Part shown: positions 49,146 to 57,882 of the stretch, one piece after another
Layout of the letters: every line of letters starts with the position of its first letter
How positions within the stretch are numbered: position 1 is the stretch's first letter
Program-made: the position numbers and the translations under genes
Origin: JADJNW01 sp964549655
GTDB taxonomy: Bacteria; Bacteroidota; Bacteroidia; Chitinophagales; Saprospiraceae
Assembly (NCBI GenBank): GCA_964549655.1
Contig: CAZJXN010000004.1
Location: 17,353 to 81,352, forward strand
Direction: 5' to 3'
DNA length: 64,000 nt
The notes under the pieces: generated by a model
Databases searched by the model: none
Seen by the model: only the letters and a program-made list of their open reading frames with translations
What the model was told of the DNA's origin: nothing

Positions 49146-50510
49146 TCAATTATTTAAAATTTTATTAGCTTCCCGAATACCGGAAATATACGCGCCATGA
49201 ACGGTTTCATGATGGGCAATATCCGTGGCTTCTCCAGCGAAATGAATCCTTCCTATTGCTTGCTGTAATGCGTCAAAATCAGCGGTCGTAGTTCCAATTG
49301 GTACGTGGGTGTAAGAACCTTGTGAAAATTTATCAGCATTCCATTTAGTAACCATCACATTTTTAAATTCAATTGTTTTGTTCGGATGAGCTTGGTGTAA
49401 TATTTGCTCCCATGATTTTTGTATCATTGCTATCTCATTATCTTCTACCCATAGTGCTGCTTTATCTACGGGCATTGCAATTAATAAAGTTTTGTCTGTA
49501 TAATGATGATAATTTACCGCAATACCAAAAGCATTTCCTAAATCGGTAGGATAACATTGAAAATCAGCGTCTCCTTTCCAAAATTTTTCTGTGAATTCCA
49601 TTATAACCTTATTAAAAATACCCATCTTCATTTTAGAAAAAGCATTCATTTTCCAATCGGGTAAGGCAGAAGAAAAGGCGATTTGTCCTTTTTGTAAAAT
49701 ACTAATCGGAACGGTAATCATTACATAATCCGCTTCAAACGTTTGCCGGTCGGTTATTACTTCCACGCTATCCCGCTTGTGGCTCACTTCCCGAACGATA
49801 TGATTTAATTTTATATCAATGCCTTGCATTACATCCTGTATGATTCGACTATAACCGCCCAAAACAAAAAAATCATCTTCCTCTTTTCTTACCGAAGTGT
49901 TTAAATAATATTTTGCGGAAGCATCCTGAAGATTCGCAGCCAAGTTATTGGTATAACTTTCTTTAATTAAAGCGGCGATTCTTTTTTCTTTTGCTGAAAA
50001 GTGCGCGTCTTTCAAAACTTTATCCAAAACCTCTTTTAGTGATATATCAGATGAGGAACTATTAATCAAATGGACCTTTTTATTTAACTTTTTTTCAAAC
50101 CACAGATAAAATAAACCTAATGTTAGTTTACTTATTGTATCACCGTGCTCATCATACACTTTTAGGTTGGAATAGCTGGTTGATTTTGTTTTAATATTTA
50201 ATTTTTTTGCATAATTTAGTAAAGGATTTTCAGGAAGATGGGCATTATGTATCCAATTGGCACCCAATTCTATATTCATGCCCCCGTCTGTGTGCGTATG
50301 TATCCTGCCACCTGTGCGGTCTCTCGCCTCTAAAACCACTACTTCACATCCTGCCTCTTTCAACGTTCGGGCGGCAGCAGCACCTGCCATCCCTGCGCCA
50401 ATGATGATTACCTTTTTGGATTTGCCTACTATTTTATGATTTTCAAATGATAAAAACGGAATAGATAAAAGCCCTAAGGAGGTAAGTTTAATAAAATCTT
50501 TTCTTTGCAT
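49146..50510 (-). CDS. FAD-dependent amine oxidase, exported
   Basis: A 454-residue flavin amine oxidase. The FAD-binding Rossmann motif is VIIIGAGMAGAAAARTL (34-50), followed by VVLEARDRTGGRIHTH, GANWIHNA, and near the C-terminus GRIHFAGEATDIAHHETVHGAYISGIREA, the second FAD-contact segment. The N-terminus (MQRKDFIKLTSLGLLSIPFL) is a hydrophobic leader that may be a signal or Tat-like peptide without a twin Arg. It oxidises an amine, producing aldehyde, ammonia and hydrogen peroxide; the substrate is unknown. The Crp/Fnr regulator at 50576 lies upstream on the same strand. Confidence 0.9.
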   Translation of the reverse strand: MQRKDFIKLTSLGLLSIPFLSFENHKIVGKSKKVIIIGAGMAGAAAARTLKEAGCEVVVLEARDRTGGRIHTHTDGGMNIELGANWIHNAHLPENPLLNYAKKLNIKTKSTSYSNLKVYDEHGDTISKLTLGLFYLWFEKKLNKKVHLINSSSSDISLKEVLDKVLKDAHFSAKEKRIAALIKESYTNNLAANLQDASAKYYLNTSVRKEEDDFFVLGGYSRIIQDVMQGIDIKLNHIVREVSHKRDSVEVITDRQTFEADYVMITVPISILQKGQIAFSSALPDWKMNAFSKMKMGIFNKVIMEFTEKFWKGDADFQCYPTDLGNAFGIAVNYHHYTDKTLLIAMPVDKAALWVEDNEIAMIQKSWEQILHQAHPNKTIEFKNVMVTKWNADKFSQGSYTHVPIGTTTADFDALQQAIGRIHFAGEATDIAHHETVHGAYISGIREANKILNN

Positions 50511-50575
50511 CGCTATTTATTTTGTTGCAAAGTTTCAAAGTATGCAGGATAATTCATTTGACAAATGTCACAAAA

Positions 50576-51145
50576 TTACTTTGCCCGCAAACGGCTTAAG
50601 GTTTCTCTTGAAATGCCCAGATAGGAAGCGATGTAGGTAAGTGGAATTCTTTTAAAGATATGTGGCTCATATTCAAGCAGATGCAAATACCTTTCCATTG
50701 AATTTGTCAATTGAGAAAAATAAATCCGGTCTTCTAAAAACAACGCGTATTCCTCGATGATGGCGGTTATAAAGTTACTTACCTGAATATGGGTATAAAC
50801 AAGCGGCTTTAAAGTGCGCAGCTTAATAGCAATCAATTCGGCATTTTCAACCAACTGAAAGGTTTCTCTGGAAGGAAGGTTTTTATAATTATGTAAAGAA
50901 CCCACCATTTCATTCTCAAACGCAAACCATGTATTTACTTCAACGCCATCTTTTAAATAATAACTTCGTACTGCGCCTTTCACAACAAAATAAGCAAAAT
51001 CATGATATTGATTTTCATTTAATAAAATATGATTTTTGTCGAGTGTTATAATGGCGAGGTGATTTTCAATTTCTTTAATGGTGGCAGCGTCCAGCCTTAT
51101 ATTTTGCGAGTAAGTGTTAATAAAATTTTGAAATACTTGGTCCAT
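50576..51145 (-). CDS. Crp/Fnr-family transcriptional regulator
   Basis: A 189-residue regulator, the same length and plan as the one at 45240: effector beta roll (DFAYFVVKGAVRSYYLK, WFAFENEMVGSLHNY) and C-terminal helix-turn-helix (IPLTYIASYLGISRETLSRLR). There are no iron-sulfur cysteines. The gene is 65 bases upstream of the amine oxidase and may control it and the barrel gene. The start MDQVFQNFINTYS is clean. Confidence 0.9.
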   Translation of the reverse strand: MDQVFQNFINTYSQNIRLDAATIKEIENHLAIITLDKNHILLNENQYHDFAYFVVKGAVRSYYLKDGVEVNTWFAFENEMVGSLHNYKNLPSRETFQLVENAELIAIKLRTLKPLVYTHIQVSNFITAIIEEYALFLEDRIYFSQLTNSMERYLHLLEYEPHIFKRIPLTYIASYLGISRETLSRLRAK

Positions 51146-51243
51146 GCTGCAAAGTTAGTGCAAATAGGGATGCGTAGCAAGCGGGTTTAGAAAAAAACGC
51201 GGTGTAACATTTTAACAAAAAAAAGTATTTTTACAAAAAAATC

Positions 51244-51999
51244 ATGCCCAGTATCACCGAACAAATCCAAACACTCGTAGAACAAGGCAGCACCGAGGAA
51301 GCGCTGGAAACCCTCGCCAATTGGCTGCGCACCGAGCAATCGCTCGCCCTCAACGAAGTCATCCTGCTGCGCTCGCGCTACGAGCAAGTGCAACGCGAAC
51401 TCGGACTCGACCTTATCAGCCCGGAAGATGCGGCGCGCAGTTATAATCAAATTAGTTTTTCACTGTTGAATTTGTTGCAAAGTGTAGAAAAAGGTACGCC
51501 AACGGCTATTCCAATAGCTGCACAAAATTCCAATAGGAATCTAAAATTTGCCATCGTCGCGGGCGCAGTGGTATTGGCTGTCATTGCCTTTTTTTTTATC
51601 AATCGCTTGGGTTCGTCCGGTAGGGAAACGTCTATTTCAAAAGCCACTGCACTAAAATTTCCACAAGGCAAAGAAGTGAGTTTAACAATGAATAGCAGCA
51701 CGGCTACTTACACTATTTTGGAAGCGAAAACCGAGCCGTATAAACCTGAAAATCAGAAGATTACGTTGAAAATACGCTGTTTTTTGAAAGGCAGATATGA
51801 TATAAATTTTTGGGAAAGTGATTTCCGATTGGTAGCAAATGAACTGCCATATCCCGCGCAAGGTGGCTTGAATGAATTGGTACAAAGCGACAGTTTTAAA
51901 GATGGCGAAGTGTATTTTCTGATTCCAAAAGATTTGCGCAAAGCGGATTTGAGGATTAAATTTTATGAAGAGTATACCGTTTTGCCTGTGCAATGGTGA
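51244..51999 (+). CDS. EAD11-like adaptor domain fused to a membrane segment and beta domain
   Basis: A 251-residue protein in three parts. Residues 1-80 match my memory of effector-associated domain 11 (ITEQIQTLVEQGSTEEALETL, NEVILLRSRYEQVQRE, ISFSLLNLLQSV). This is a small helical adaptor known from predicted Bacteroidota conflict and signalling proteins, where it joins sensors to effectors by homotypic contact. Residues 101-119 are a transmembrane helix. Residues 135-251 form an extracytoplasmic beta-rich domain of unknown family. The Omp85-type gene starts 85 bases downstream. The membrane link is unusual for this domain. Confidence 0.7.
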   Translation: MPSITEQIQTLVEQGSTEEALETLANWLRTEQSLALNEVILLRSRYEQVQRELGLDLISPEDAARSYNQISFSLLNLLQSVEKGTPTAIPIAAQNSNRNLKFAIVAGAVVLAVIAFFFINRLGSSGRETSISKATALKFPQGKEVSLTMNSSTATYTILEAKTEPYKPENQKITLKIRCFLKGRYDINFWESDFRLVANELPYPAQGGLNELVQSDSFKDGEVYFLIPKDLRKADLRIKFYEEYTVLPVQW

Positions 52000-52048
52000 A
52001 GTGTTTTTTTCGTTTAAACTACACGTAGCACAACAATTGGAACGCGGA

Positions 52049-52066
52049 CCCCGACAGTGGTCGGGG
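52049..52066. repeat. CCCCGACAGTGGTCGGGG hairpin
   Basis: A short palindrome in the Omp85 leader, followed by GCGGATGAAGCGGATT. Similar CCCGCC-GGCGGG hairpins lie at 54549 and 61769. Confidence 0.6.
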
Positions 52067-52084
52067 CGGATGAAGCGGATTATC

Positions 52085-53902
52085 ATGAATAAAAAATCAT
52101 ATCAAATTATAATCATCAGTCTTCTCCCTGTCCTATTTGTGTTATCGGCGAACGCCCAAACCCCAAACCTCAAACCTCAAACTTCAAACTTTGAACTTCG
52201 AATTCTGACTTTAGATGCAGACTCCGCTTTTTTACAAAAAAATATAAAATATAAAACTCAATTCTTCGATTCGACGGCCGTTTTTAGTGAATTACAAAAT
52301 ATTTTACAACAATTGTATAATAAAGCCTACCTCGAAGCCTCGATTGACACGATACTACAATTGGACAGTATTTTTATGGCGTTGTTACACATTGGAAAGC
52401 CGTATGAATTAGTCGCGTTGCGCGTGGACAGCGTGGACGAATCGGTTTTAAACCAAGCCGGTTTTCGCCAAAAAGTATTTCAAAACAAACCTTTTTCAAC
52501 TTCACAATTGCAAAAATTACAAGAAAACCTACTGGAAGCTGCCGAAAATAGCGGTTATCCTTTTGCCAAAGTGCGCTTGGATAGTTTTGCATTTGATAAT
52601 GAAAAGGTAACGGCGAGTTTATTTTTAGATAAAAGTCAATTGGTGTTGATTGATAAAATAACTGTCGAGGGCGATTTGAAATTGTCGGAAACGTATTTGA
52701 GTAATTATTTGGGTTTAAAAACTGGCACGCCGTACGACCGTTCGCGAGTCCTGCGCGTGCGCGACCGCTTGCGCGAGTTGACTTTTGTGAATATTGCGAA
52801 AGACCCAATCGTGAGTTTTGCGGGCGACCGCGCCACGATTCGCTTGTTTTTAGAAAAAAGGCGGGCGAGCAGATTTGATTTTTTAATTGGTGTGTTGCCG
52901 AATAGTGCGCAGACCAAAAAATTATTAGTTACCGGTTCATTCAATGGCGAATTATACAATCAATTTGGACGTGGAGAGCGCATCTACGCGGAGTTTGAAG
53001 CCTTGCGACCGCAGACGCAGGAGTTGAATTTGGCATTTAATTATCCTTACGTTTTGAATTTACCATTTGGCGTGGATGCGAAGTTCAATTTGTACAAACG
53101 CGACACGACTTATTTGGATTTAGAAAGCGATTTGGGTATTCAATATTTATTTGAAGGTGGTAATTATTTAAAAGCTTTTTGGAATAATCGCACCTCGAAT
53201 TTGCTGAGTGTAGATTCTATTTTGAATAATGTGCAACAACTTCCGCCAACGCTGGATGTGACGTACGGTAATTTTGGTCTGGAATACGCTTTTCAACAAT
53301 TGGATTATCGCTACAACCCGCGTCGCGGCTGGAACTTGCTCGTGCGTGGCGCGGCAGGTGTAAAGCAAATTCGGAAGAATAATCGCTTACAAGATTTGAG
53401 TGGGGAGAATGTATATGACTCGCTCGAATTGCGTACATTTCAGTATCGCGCGGCATTTCAATTGGAAAAGTTCTTCCCGATTTTTGCTCGAAGTACGTTT
53501 AAATTGAGTGCTCAAGGCGCGTATATTTTTTCTGAAAATCCCATTTATTTGAATGAGCAACATCGTATTGGTGGCAATCGCTTGCTGCGCGGTTTTGACG
53601 AGGAATTTATTTTTGCAACGAATTACACCATTGGTACAATTGAATATCGCTTGTTAATTGGACAAAATTCATATTTGTATTTGTTTGGAGATTATGGCTA
53701 CGTGGAAGATGTGACCGTTCAAAAGCGTGATTTTTTTCAGCCATTTGGATTTGGATCGGGCATTACATTTGAGACAAAAGCAGGATTGTTTGGAGTGAGT
53801 TTGGCGTATGGCGGCATTCGCGGAGCGCAAGGGGAACGATTGAATCAAGCCGTGGATTTTGGTGCGCCGAAGGTGCATTTTGGGTATGTGAGTTTGTTTT
53901 GA
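52085..53902 (+). CDS. Omp85-superfamily outer-membrane protein (BamA/TamA-like)
   Basis: A 605-residue outer-membrane protein. It has a signal peptide (1-25, ending VLSANAQ), one or more POTRA-like modules (about 120-265; the clearest is VEGDLKLSETYLSNYLGLK to ATIRLFLEKR), and a 16-strand-type barrel with the D15/Omp85 landmark GGNRLLRGFDEEF. Full BamA has five POTRAs and about 800 residues, so this is a smaller paralogue that may insert or secrete a specific client. The stretch after the signal peptide (TPNLKPQTSNFELRIL) is encoded by text-like repeat DNA. ATG 52085 is chosen because the signal peptide starts there. Confidence 0.83.
   Translation: MNKKSYQIIIISLLPVLFVLSANAQTPNLKPQTSNFELRILTLDADSAFLQKNIKYKTQFFDSTAVFSELQNILQQLYNKAYLEASIDTILQLDSIFMALLHIGKPYELVALRVDSVDESVLNQAGFRQKVFQNKPFSTSQLQKLQENLLEAAENSGYPFAKVRLDSFAFDNEKVTASLFLDKSQLVLIDKITVEGDLKLSETYLSNYLGLKTGTPYDRSRVLRVRDRLRELTFVNIAKDPIVSFAGDRATIRLFLEKRRASRFDFLIGVLPNSAQTKKLLVTGSFNGELYNQFGRGERIYAEFEALRPQTQELNLAFNYPYVLNLPFGVDAKFNLYKRDTTYLDLESDLGIQYLFEGGNYLKAFWNNRTSNLLSVDSILNNVQQLPPTLDVTYGNFGLEYAFQQLDYRYNPRRGWNLLVRGAAGVKQIRKNNRLQDLSGENVYDSLELRTFQYRAAFQLEKFFPIFARSTFKLSAQGAYIFSENPIYLNEQHRIGGNRLLRGFDEEFIFATNYTIGTIEYRLLIGQNSYLYLFGDYGYVEDVTVQKRDFFQPFGFGSGITFETKAGLFGVSLAYGGIRGAQGERLNQAVDFGAPKVHFGYVSLF
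52160..52207 (+). repeat. text-like CTCAAACTTCAAAC repeat inside coding sequence
   Basis: Words CCCAAAC, CTCAAAC, CTTCAAAC and TTTGAACTTCG in a row, the same type as the intergenic blocks at 262-292, 15340-15440 and 38471-38590, but here read as residues 26-42 of the Omp85 protein. Confidence 0.7.
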
Positions 53903-53940
53903 GGAGGATAGGAGGATGGGAAGTTAGGAGGATAGACACT
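53903..53940. repeat. GGAGGATAGGAGGAT text-like repeat before the MazEF pair
   Basis: Four AGGAGGAT-like words. Related words (AGGAAGATGGGAGAAGAGG) follow the toxin gene near 54571-54592, so the toxin-antitoxin pair is framed by them. Confidence 0.55.
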
Positions 53941-53970
53941 TGATTTGTATCAAAAAATGATATACTTTTG
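53940..53970 (+). promoter_or_regulatory. promoter of the MazEF-type pair
   Basis: TTG (53940-53942), 20 bases, TACTTTTG (53963-53970), 15 bases before the antitoxin ATG. It matches the Bacteroidota pattern. Confidence 0.55.
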
Positions 53971-53985
53971 TAAGAAAATCGGTGT

Positions 53986-54219
53986 ATGAAAAGTATATCA
54001 TTGAAAGTGCAAGATGGGATTTTTAAGGAGGCGGAACACTTGTCGGATTTATTGCATACCAGCCGAAATAAGTATATCAACGAGGCACTTGCATTTTATA
54101 ATCAGTATCAAAAGAGAAAATTGTTGGAAGAACAGTTGCATCAAGAATCGGAGTTGGTAGCAGCAGATTCGATGGAAGTATTAGCTGAATTTGAAGCATT
54201 GGAAGATGAAACAATTTGA
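53986..54219 (+). CDS. MazE/RHH-type antitoxin
   Basis: A 77-residue antitoxin. The N-terminal ribbon-helix-helix-like part (SISLKVQDGIFKEAEHLSDLLHTSRNKYINEALAFY) would bind operator DNA, and the acidic C-terminal helix (ADSMEVLAEFEALEDE) would neutralise the toxin. It overlaps the MazF-like gene by 14 bases. Confidence 0.85.
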   Translation: MKSISLKVQDGIFKEAEHLSDLLHTSRNKYINEALAFYNQYQKRKLLEEQLHQESELVAADSMEVLAEFEALEDETI

Positions 54220-54541
54220 AATTTGGCTGGCAGATTTAAATCCAACATTCGGAACCGAGGCTGGAAAAACGAGACCGGTGTTGATTGTACAAACGAATCT
54301 GCTCAACAAGAAGCATCCTTCTACTTTGGTATGCCCCATTACAAGCAATGTAAAAAATGGCGTGAGCATCTTGCGCGTGAATGTTCCTAAAAATGCTGCT
54401 GGCTTACATCAAGAAGGTGCAATCATGATTGACCAAGTGAGAGCCATTGATAATCGCCGATTTGTAAAAAAGATTGATATCCTGCCCGATGAACTTGGAG
54501 ATAAAGTGAAGGATAATTTGAAGATTATATTGGATTTGTGA
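54206..54541 (+). CDS. MazF/PemK-family mRNA interferase toxin
   Basis: A 111-residue MazF-fold toxin. Landmarks are IWLADLNPTFGTEAGKTRPVLIV (Arg in the active-site loop), STLVCPITSN, and a dimer/C-terminal part with MIDQVRAIDNRRF. It cuts mRNA at short sequences. ATG 54206 (MKQFEIWLADL) lies within the antitoxin gene, which is normal for this family; the longer frame from 54191 is not used. A CCCGCC hairpin and an ATCCTG repeat follow. Confidence 0.92.
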   Translation: MKQFEIWLADLNPTFGTEAGKTRPVLIVQTNLLNKKHPSTLVCPITSNVKNGVSILRVNVPKNAAGLHQEGAIMIDQVRAIDNRRFVKKIDILPDELGDKVKDNLKIILDL

Positions 54542-54548
54542 AAGGATG

Positions 54549-54564
54549 ATCCCGCCACTGCGGG
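54549..54564. repeat. TCCCGCCACTGCGGGA hairpin
   Basis: A short palindrome just past the toxin stop; the same type lies at 61769-61786. Confidence 0.6.
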
Positions 54565-54597
54565 ACAAGTCAGGAAGATGGGAGAAGAGGAAGATTC

Positions 54598-54640
54598 GTG
54601 ATCCTGTTTATCCTGAAAATCTTGTAAATCCTGTTCTTTT
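54598..54640. repeat. ATCCTGTTTATCCTG text-like repeat
   Basis: ATCCTG or ATCTTG repeated about four times with a nine-base period. I recall this type from many bacterial intergenic regions, without known function. Confidence 0.6.
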
Positions 54641-54673
54641 TTGTAACTTTCTTGAAATTAAACGTCCAAAGCT

Positions 54674-55348
54674 ATGAGTGAGATTTTAGTAGAACCAAAG
54701 GTAACGATTGTGTTTTTTAGAGATAAGACGACTGACCAATTAGAGCAGCTTTTTAAATTACAAAAAGTCCGCAAAAGTCCCATATTGGAAAAATGGATAA
54801 GTAACCTTCTTTCATTAGCAGAACCAGACCGTTCTTTTTTGGAAAACCTAAGCCTTTTGGCAGAAGATAGAATCGCGTACTGGAATGAAGACGAGTTGAA
54901 ATTTAACTTGATTTATCCGTTGATGCTCCGAGTAAATTTTAAATCGCCCCATTATACCGTTTTTGCAGAAAGACCGATACAAGCAATAATGGAGGAAGAT
55001 ATTTTGTTGACGGGCAGAGTGGATTTGGTGGTTGCTTCTGGTAAGTACAATCCTCAAAAACCATATTTCTTTTTCCACGAATATAAAAAAGAGCGTGGCA
55101 CTGCCGACGACCCAATTGCACAGTTGTTGAGTGCAATGCTGGTGGGACAACAATTGAATAATGACGGCTTGCCCGTATATGGCTCGTATGTCATCGGGCG
55201 AATGTGGTTTTTTGTGACGCTGAAAGAAAGAGAATATTGCATCAGTAATGCTTATATATCAAGTAAACAAGATGATTTGGAGCAGGTTTTTATGATTTTG
55301 ACGGCGATGAAAGGCATTATTGAACAGCGTTTGAGTATTGCTTCTTAA
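54674..55348 (+). CDS. PD-(D/E)XK nuclease-fold protein of unknown role
   Basis: A 224-residue protein without signal or membrane segments. A PD-(D/E)XK-like core is visible: Asp117 in GRVDLVV, Glu136-Tyr-Lys138 in FFHEYKKE, and Gln150 in DDPIAQLLSAM, with a helical N-terminal half (DQLEQLFKLQKVRK). I recall similar multi-copy genes in Bacteroidota without an assigned function. It lies after a MazEF-type pair, an accessory-gene context. A nuclease role is inferred from the motif only. Confidence 0.65.
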   Translation: MSEILVEPKVTIVFFRDKTTDQLEQLFKLQKVRKSPILEKWISNLLSLAEPDRSFLENLSLLAEDRIAYWNEDELKFNLIYPLMLRVNFKSPHYTVFAERPIQAIMEEDILLTGRVDLVVASGKYNPQKPYFFFHEYKKERGTADDPIAQLLSAMLVGQQLNNDGLPVYGSYVIGRMWFFVTLKEREYCISNAYISSKQDDLEQVFMILTAMKGIIEQRLSIAS

Positions 55349-55439
55349 TTCTATTTCTTATTTTTATTTAGTTCAATTTCCCATCTATTTTGCTGAACAG
55401 AGGCGATGTCCAACTGTTTTATAAGCAAACAATCAAATT

Positions 55440-56177
55440 ATGAAAACGATTATGAAATCCTTTATGATAAGCAGTATTCTTATGTTGCTTTTTACTTTTG
55501 CAAATGTAAGTTTCGCACAACAACTTACAGTAAATGATGCGACGGATGAATACGAGAAAAAACAATACCCAGCGGTGGTAGTACTAATGGAACCGAATGT
55601 GGATAAAGTGAAAGCTGCCTGGGAAAGTTATCTGCGCGATAAATACAAAGTAAAGCTGAAAAAGAAAGGTTGGTTTTCCAACAACGATGTGTTGCAGGCG
55701 GAAAAGGTGAATTTTGATGCTATTTCTGCGAAAAAGATGGATTTTTATACCAAGGTGGTAAAGGAAAACGACTTAACAAAGATGTCGGTATTTGCTTCGT
55801 TGGGGTATGATATTAATGTGGGACAAGCGCAGAATCCGCGAGAGTATTACAATATGAAAAACATCGTCCAAAATTTTTTGAATGACTTTTTGCGCGATTA
55901 TTATCAAGAGGAAGTAAAAACCGCAGAAAATCTGGTTGCTTCGCTGGAAAAAGACCAGGCGGATTACAAAAATAAAATGGAAGATAATGAAAAGAAAATA
56001 GCCGATTTGCGCAAAGAAAATGAAGATTTGGTAACGAAAGTGAATCAAGCGCAGAACGATTGGGCAACCGCGACGCAGGAAGTAACGAATAATCGCCAGA
56101 AATTGGAAGTAATGTTGCGCCAGTTAGCGGTTAATTCGACTAATAACCCGATTATTAACAATGATAACAAGCAATAA
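55440..56177 (+). CDS. exported coiled-coil protein of unknown function
   Basis: A 245-residue exported protein with a signal peptide (about 1-26, VSFAQQ). The first half is a small Lys-rich domain (LRDKYKVKLKKKGWFSNNDV) that resembles an SPFH/DUF-like periplasmic module only loosely. The second half (about 155-230) is a continuous coiled coil (AENLVASLEKDQADYKNKMEDNEKK). A disordered Asn-rich end follows. Family not recognised. The gene ends at a strong terminator shared with the ABC permease gene. Confidence 0.7.
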   Translation: MKTIMKSFMISSILMLLFTFANVSFAQQLTVNDATDEYEKKQYPAVVVLMEPNVDKVKAAWESYLRDKYKVKLKKKGWFSNNDVLQAEKVNFDAISAKKMDFYTKVVKENDLTKMSVFASLGYDINVGQAQNPREYYNMKNIVQNFLNDFLRDYYQEEVKTAENLVASLEKDQADYKNKMEDNEKKIADLRKENEDLVTKVNQAQNDWATATQEVTNNRQKLEVMLRQLAVNSTNNPIINNDNKQ

Positions 56178-56188
56178 TAAATTCTTTT

Positions 56189-56226
56189 TAAAACTGATAA
56201 GGTTTTTTGACCTTATCAGTTTTTTA
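56189..56226. terminator. bidirectional terminator between convergent genes
   Basis: AAACTGATAAGG (56191-56202) pairs with CCTTATCAGTTT (56211-56222), followed by T. It overlaps the last codons and stop of the minus-strand permease gene. Confidence 0.85.
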
Positions 56227-57766
56227 TTTTGGATAAATCACTGATTGTCTTTAGATTATATCCTTGTGCCATCTCCTGCCGAATGACCAGCGCATACGTA
56301 TTATTAAATCCCAAAGGTTCCAGCCATTCTATCTGATACTTTTCTATAAAAGATTTTAAAACGTAATTATATAATTTAGGAGCATCTGCACTTAATTCAT
56401 TTACTTCTTTTTCGGTTGGGTTTAATAAAACCAGAAAGCCCGTACCGGTATATTCTGGATATATATCAATTGCACCCGTGCGCAGCGCATCAAAACAAAC
56501 GCTCGTGCCGCCCAAACCGGTTTTTATATCGGTATCAAAATCCGTATAACCATTTATCAATTGTGAAAATAAGTGTGCTAAAATATATTGTTCCGTAAAT
56601 ATTTTAGAACCAATGACGAGTTTTCTGCCACCTTGCTTGCGGTCAGGCTGCAATAAGTTTAACTGTTTTAAAAAATCGCTTGCTACAATTTCCGGCTTTT
56701 CTTGTTTAAAATCTACGCGATAATTCAGCAAAGTCATGATAGAATCATTGATTTTACCAGCTAGTAAATTTAGTGGTTCTCTTATATCAGGATATTCATT
56801 CAATAATTTTTTATTTACAATCGGTGCACAAAAATACGGCGGAAAAACGTGTTTATCATCTTCTAATACCTTCAAATTGAATGCTTTAATTCTTCCATCC
56901 GTTGAATAACCACTTATTACATCTACTTCATTTCCAGCAACGGCATGATACATCAATCCGGCATTCAGAATCTTGGTATCTAATTTTAAACCATAAGAAG
57001 ATGCCAGTTTTGGATACCCGTCTGCTCGCCCGGCAAACTCCGGGTCACACCCAATGCGCAGACCGCTAGACGACCATTGCGGAATAAAATATAGCAAGGA
57101 AAAAAAAGGCACAAACGCGCTCACTTGAACGGCGGTACGAAAAAAACGGCGCGTCGGCACTTGATTGAGCAACGCCAATAATTGGTCAAATACAATTGCC
57201 AAAATCGCTGCCAACAAAGCGCCCGACCATATCATATTCGGATTATTCAGCGCAATTCCACCAAAAATAAACTCGCCCAAACCGCCCGCACCAATGTAAG
57301 CCGCCAGTGTCGCCACGCCTACATTGATAACCGTCGCCGTGCGAATGCCTGCAAAAATAATCGGCATCGCCAAGGGTAATTCTACTTTTAAAAGCACTTG
57401 CCAAGGAGTCATTCCCATGCCGACTGCGGCTTCTTTCACCGACGCATCTACGCCCAAAATTCCAGTATAAGTATTTCTTAAAATAGGTAATAAAGCATAA
57501 ATAAACAGCGCAAAAATGGCAGGTTGAAGCCCAATACCAAGTAATGGAATTAAAAAACCGAGTAATGCGATGCTGGGCACCGTTTGCAAAATACCCGCAA
57601 TTCCCAAAATGACTTTGTCCCAACCTTTGAGCCGCGTAATCCAAATGCCGAGCGGCACGGCGACCAGCACCGCCAAGGCGAGCGATAGAAATGTAAGCCC
57701 GATGTGTTCGAGCGTTTGGTGATAGAGTTCTTTTGAATTTTCTATTATAAATTGAAAAAGATTCAT
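56216..57766 (-). CDS. fused permease and substrate-binding protein of an OpuC/ProWX-type ABC transporter
   Basis: A 516-residue fusion. Residues 1-215 are the ABC permease with about six transmembrane helices and the EAA-like loop VDASVKEAAVGMGMTPWQVL. Residues 235-510 are a type II quaternary-amine binding protein (KLVIGSKIFTEQYILAHLF, TGLGGTSVCFDALRTGAIDIYPEYTGTGF, TDGRIKAFNLKVLEDDKHVFPPY). Together with the ATPase at 58394 it would import glycine betaine, choline or carnitine for osmoprotection. The fusion order is common in Bacteroidota and Firmicutes. A Uma2 gene on the other strand separates it from the ATPase gene. Confidence 0.92.
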   Translation of the reverse strand: MNLFQFIIENSKELYHQTLEHIGLTFLSLALAVLVAVPLGIWITRLKGWDKVILGIAGILQTVPSIALLGFLIPLLGIGLQPAIFALFIYALLPILRNTYTGILGVDASVKEAAVGMGMTPWQVLLKVELPLAMPIIFAGIRTATVINVGVATLAAYIGAGGLGEFIFGGIALNNPNMIWSGALLAAILAIVFDQLLALLNQVPTRRFFRTAVQVSAFVPFFSLLYFIPQWSSSGLRIGCDPEFAGRADGYPKLASSYGLKLDTKILNAGLMYHAVAGNEVDVISGYSTDGRIKAFNLKVLEDDKHVFPPYFCAPIVNKKLLNEYPDIREPLNLLAGKINDSIMTLLNYRVDFKQEKPEIVASDFLKQLNLLQPDRKQGGRKLVIGSKIFTEQYILAHLFSQLINGYTDFDTDIKTGLGGTSVCFDALRTGAIDIYPEYTGTGFLVLLNPTEKEVNELSADAPKLYNYVLKSFIEKYQIEWLEPLGFNNTYALVIRQEMAQGYNLKTISDLSKIKN

Positions 57767-57850
57767 TTCTTTATTTACTTGGATTATAAATGCGCCAAAT
57801 TTTTCAAAAACGAAGCTAAAGATTTAACAGCGACGAAACGATATTTTGCT

Positions 57851-57858
57851 TATATTTG
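57851..57858 (+). promoter_or_regulatory. possible -7 box of the Uma2 gene
   Basis: TATATTTG, 24 bases before ATG 57883; the -33 box is not clear. Confidence 0.35.
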
Positions 57859-57882
57859 TTAGGAATTGAAAAGAGATACTTT

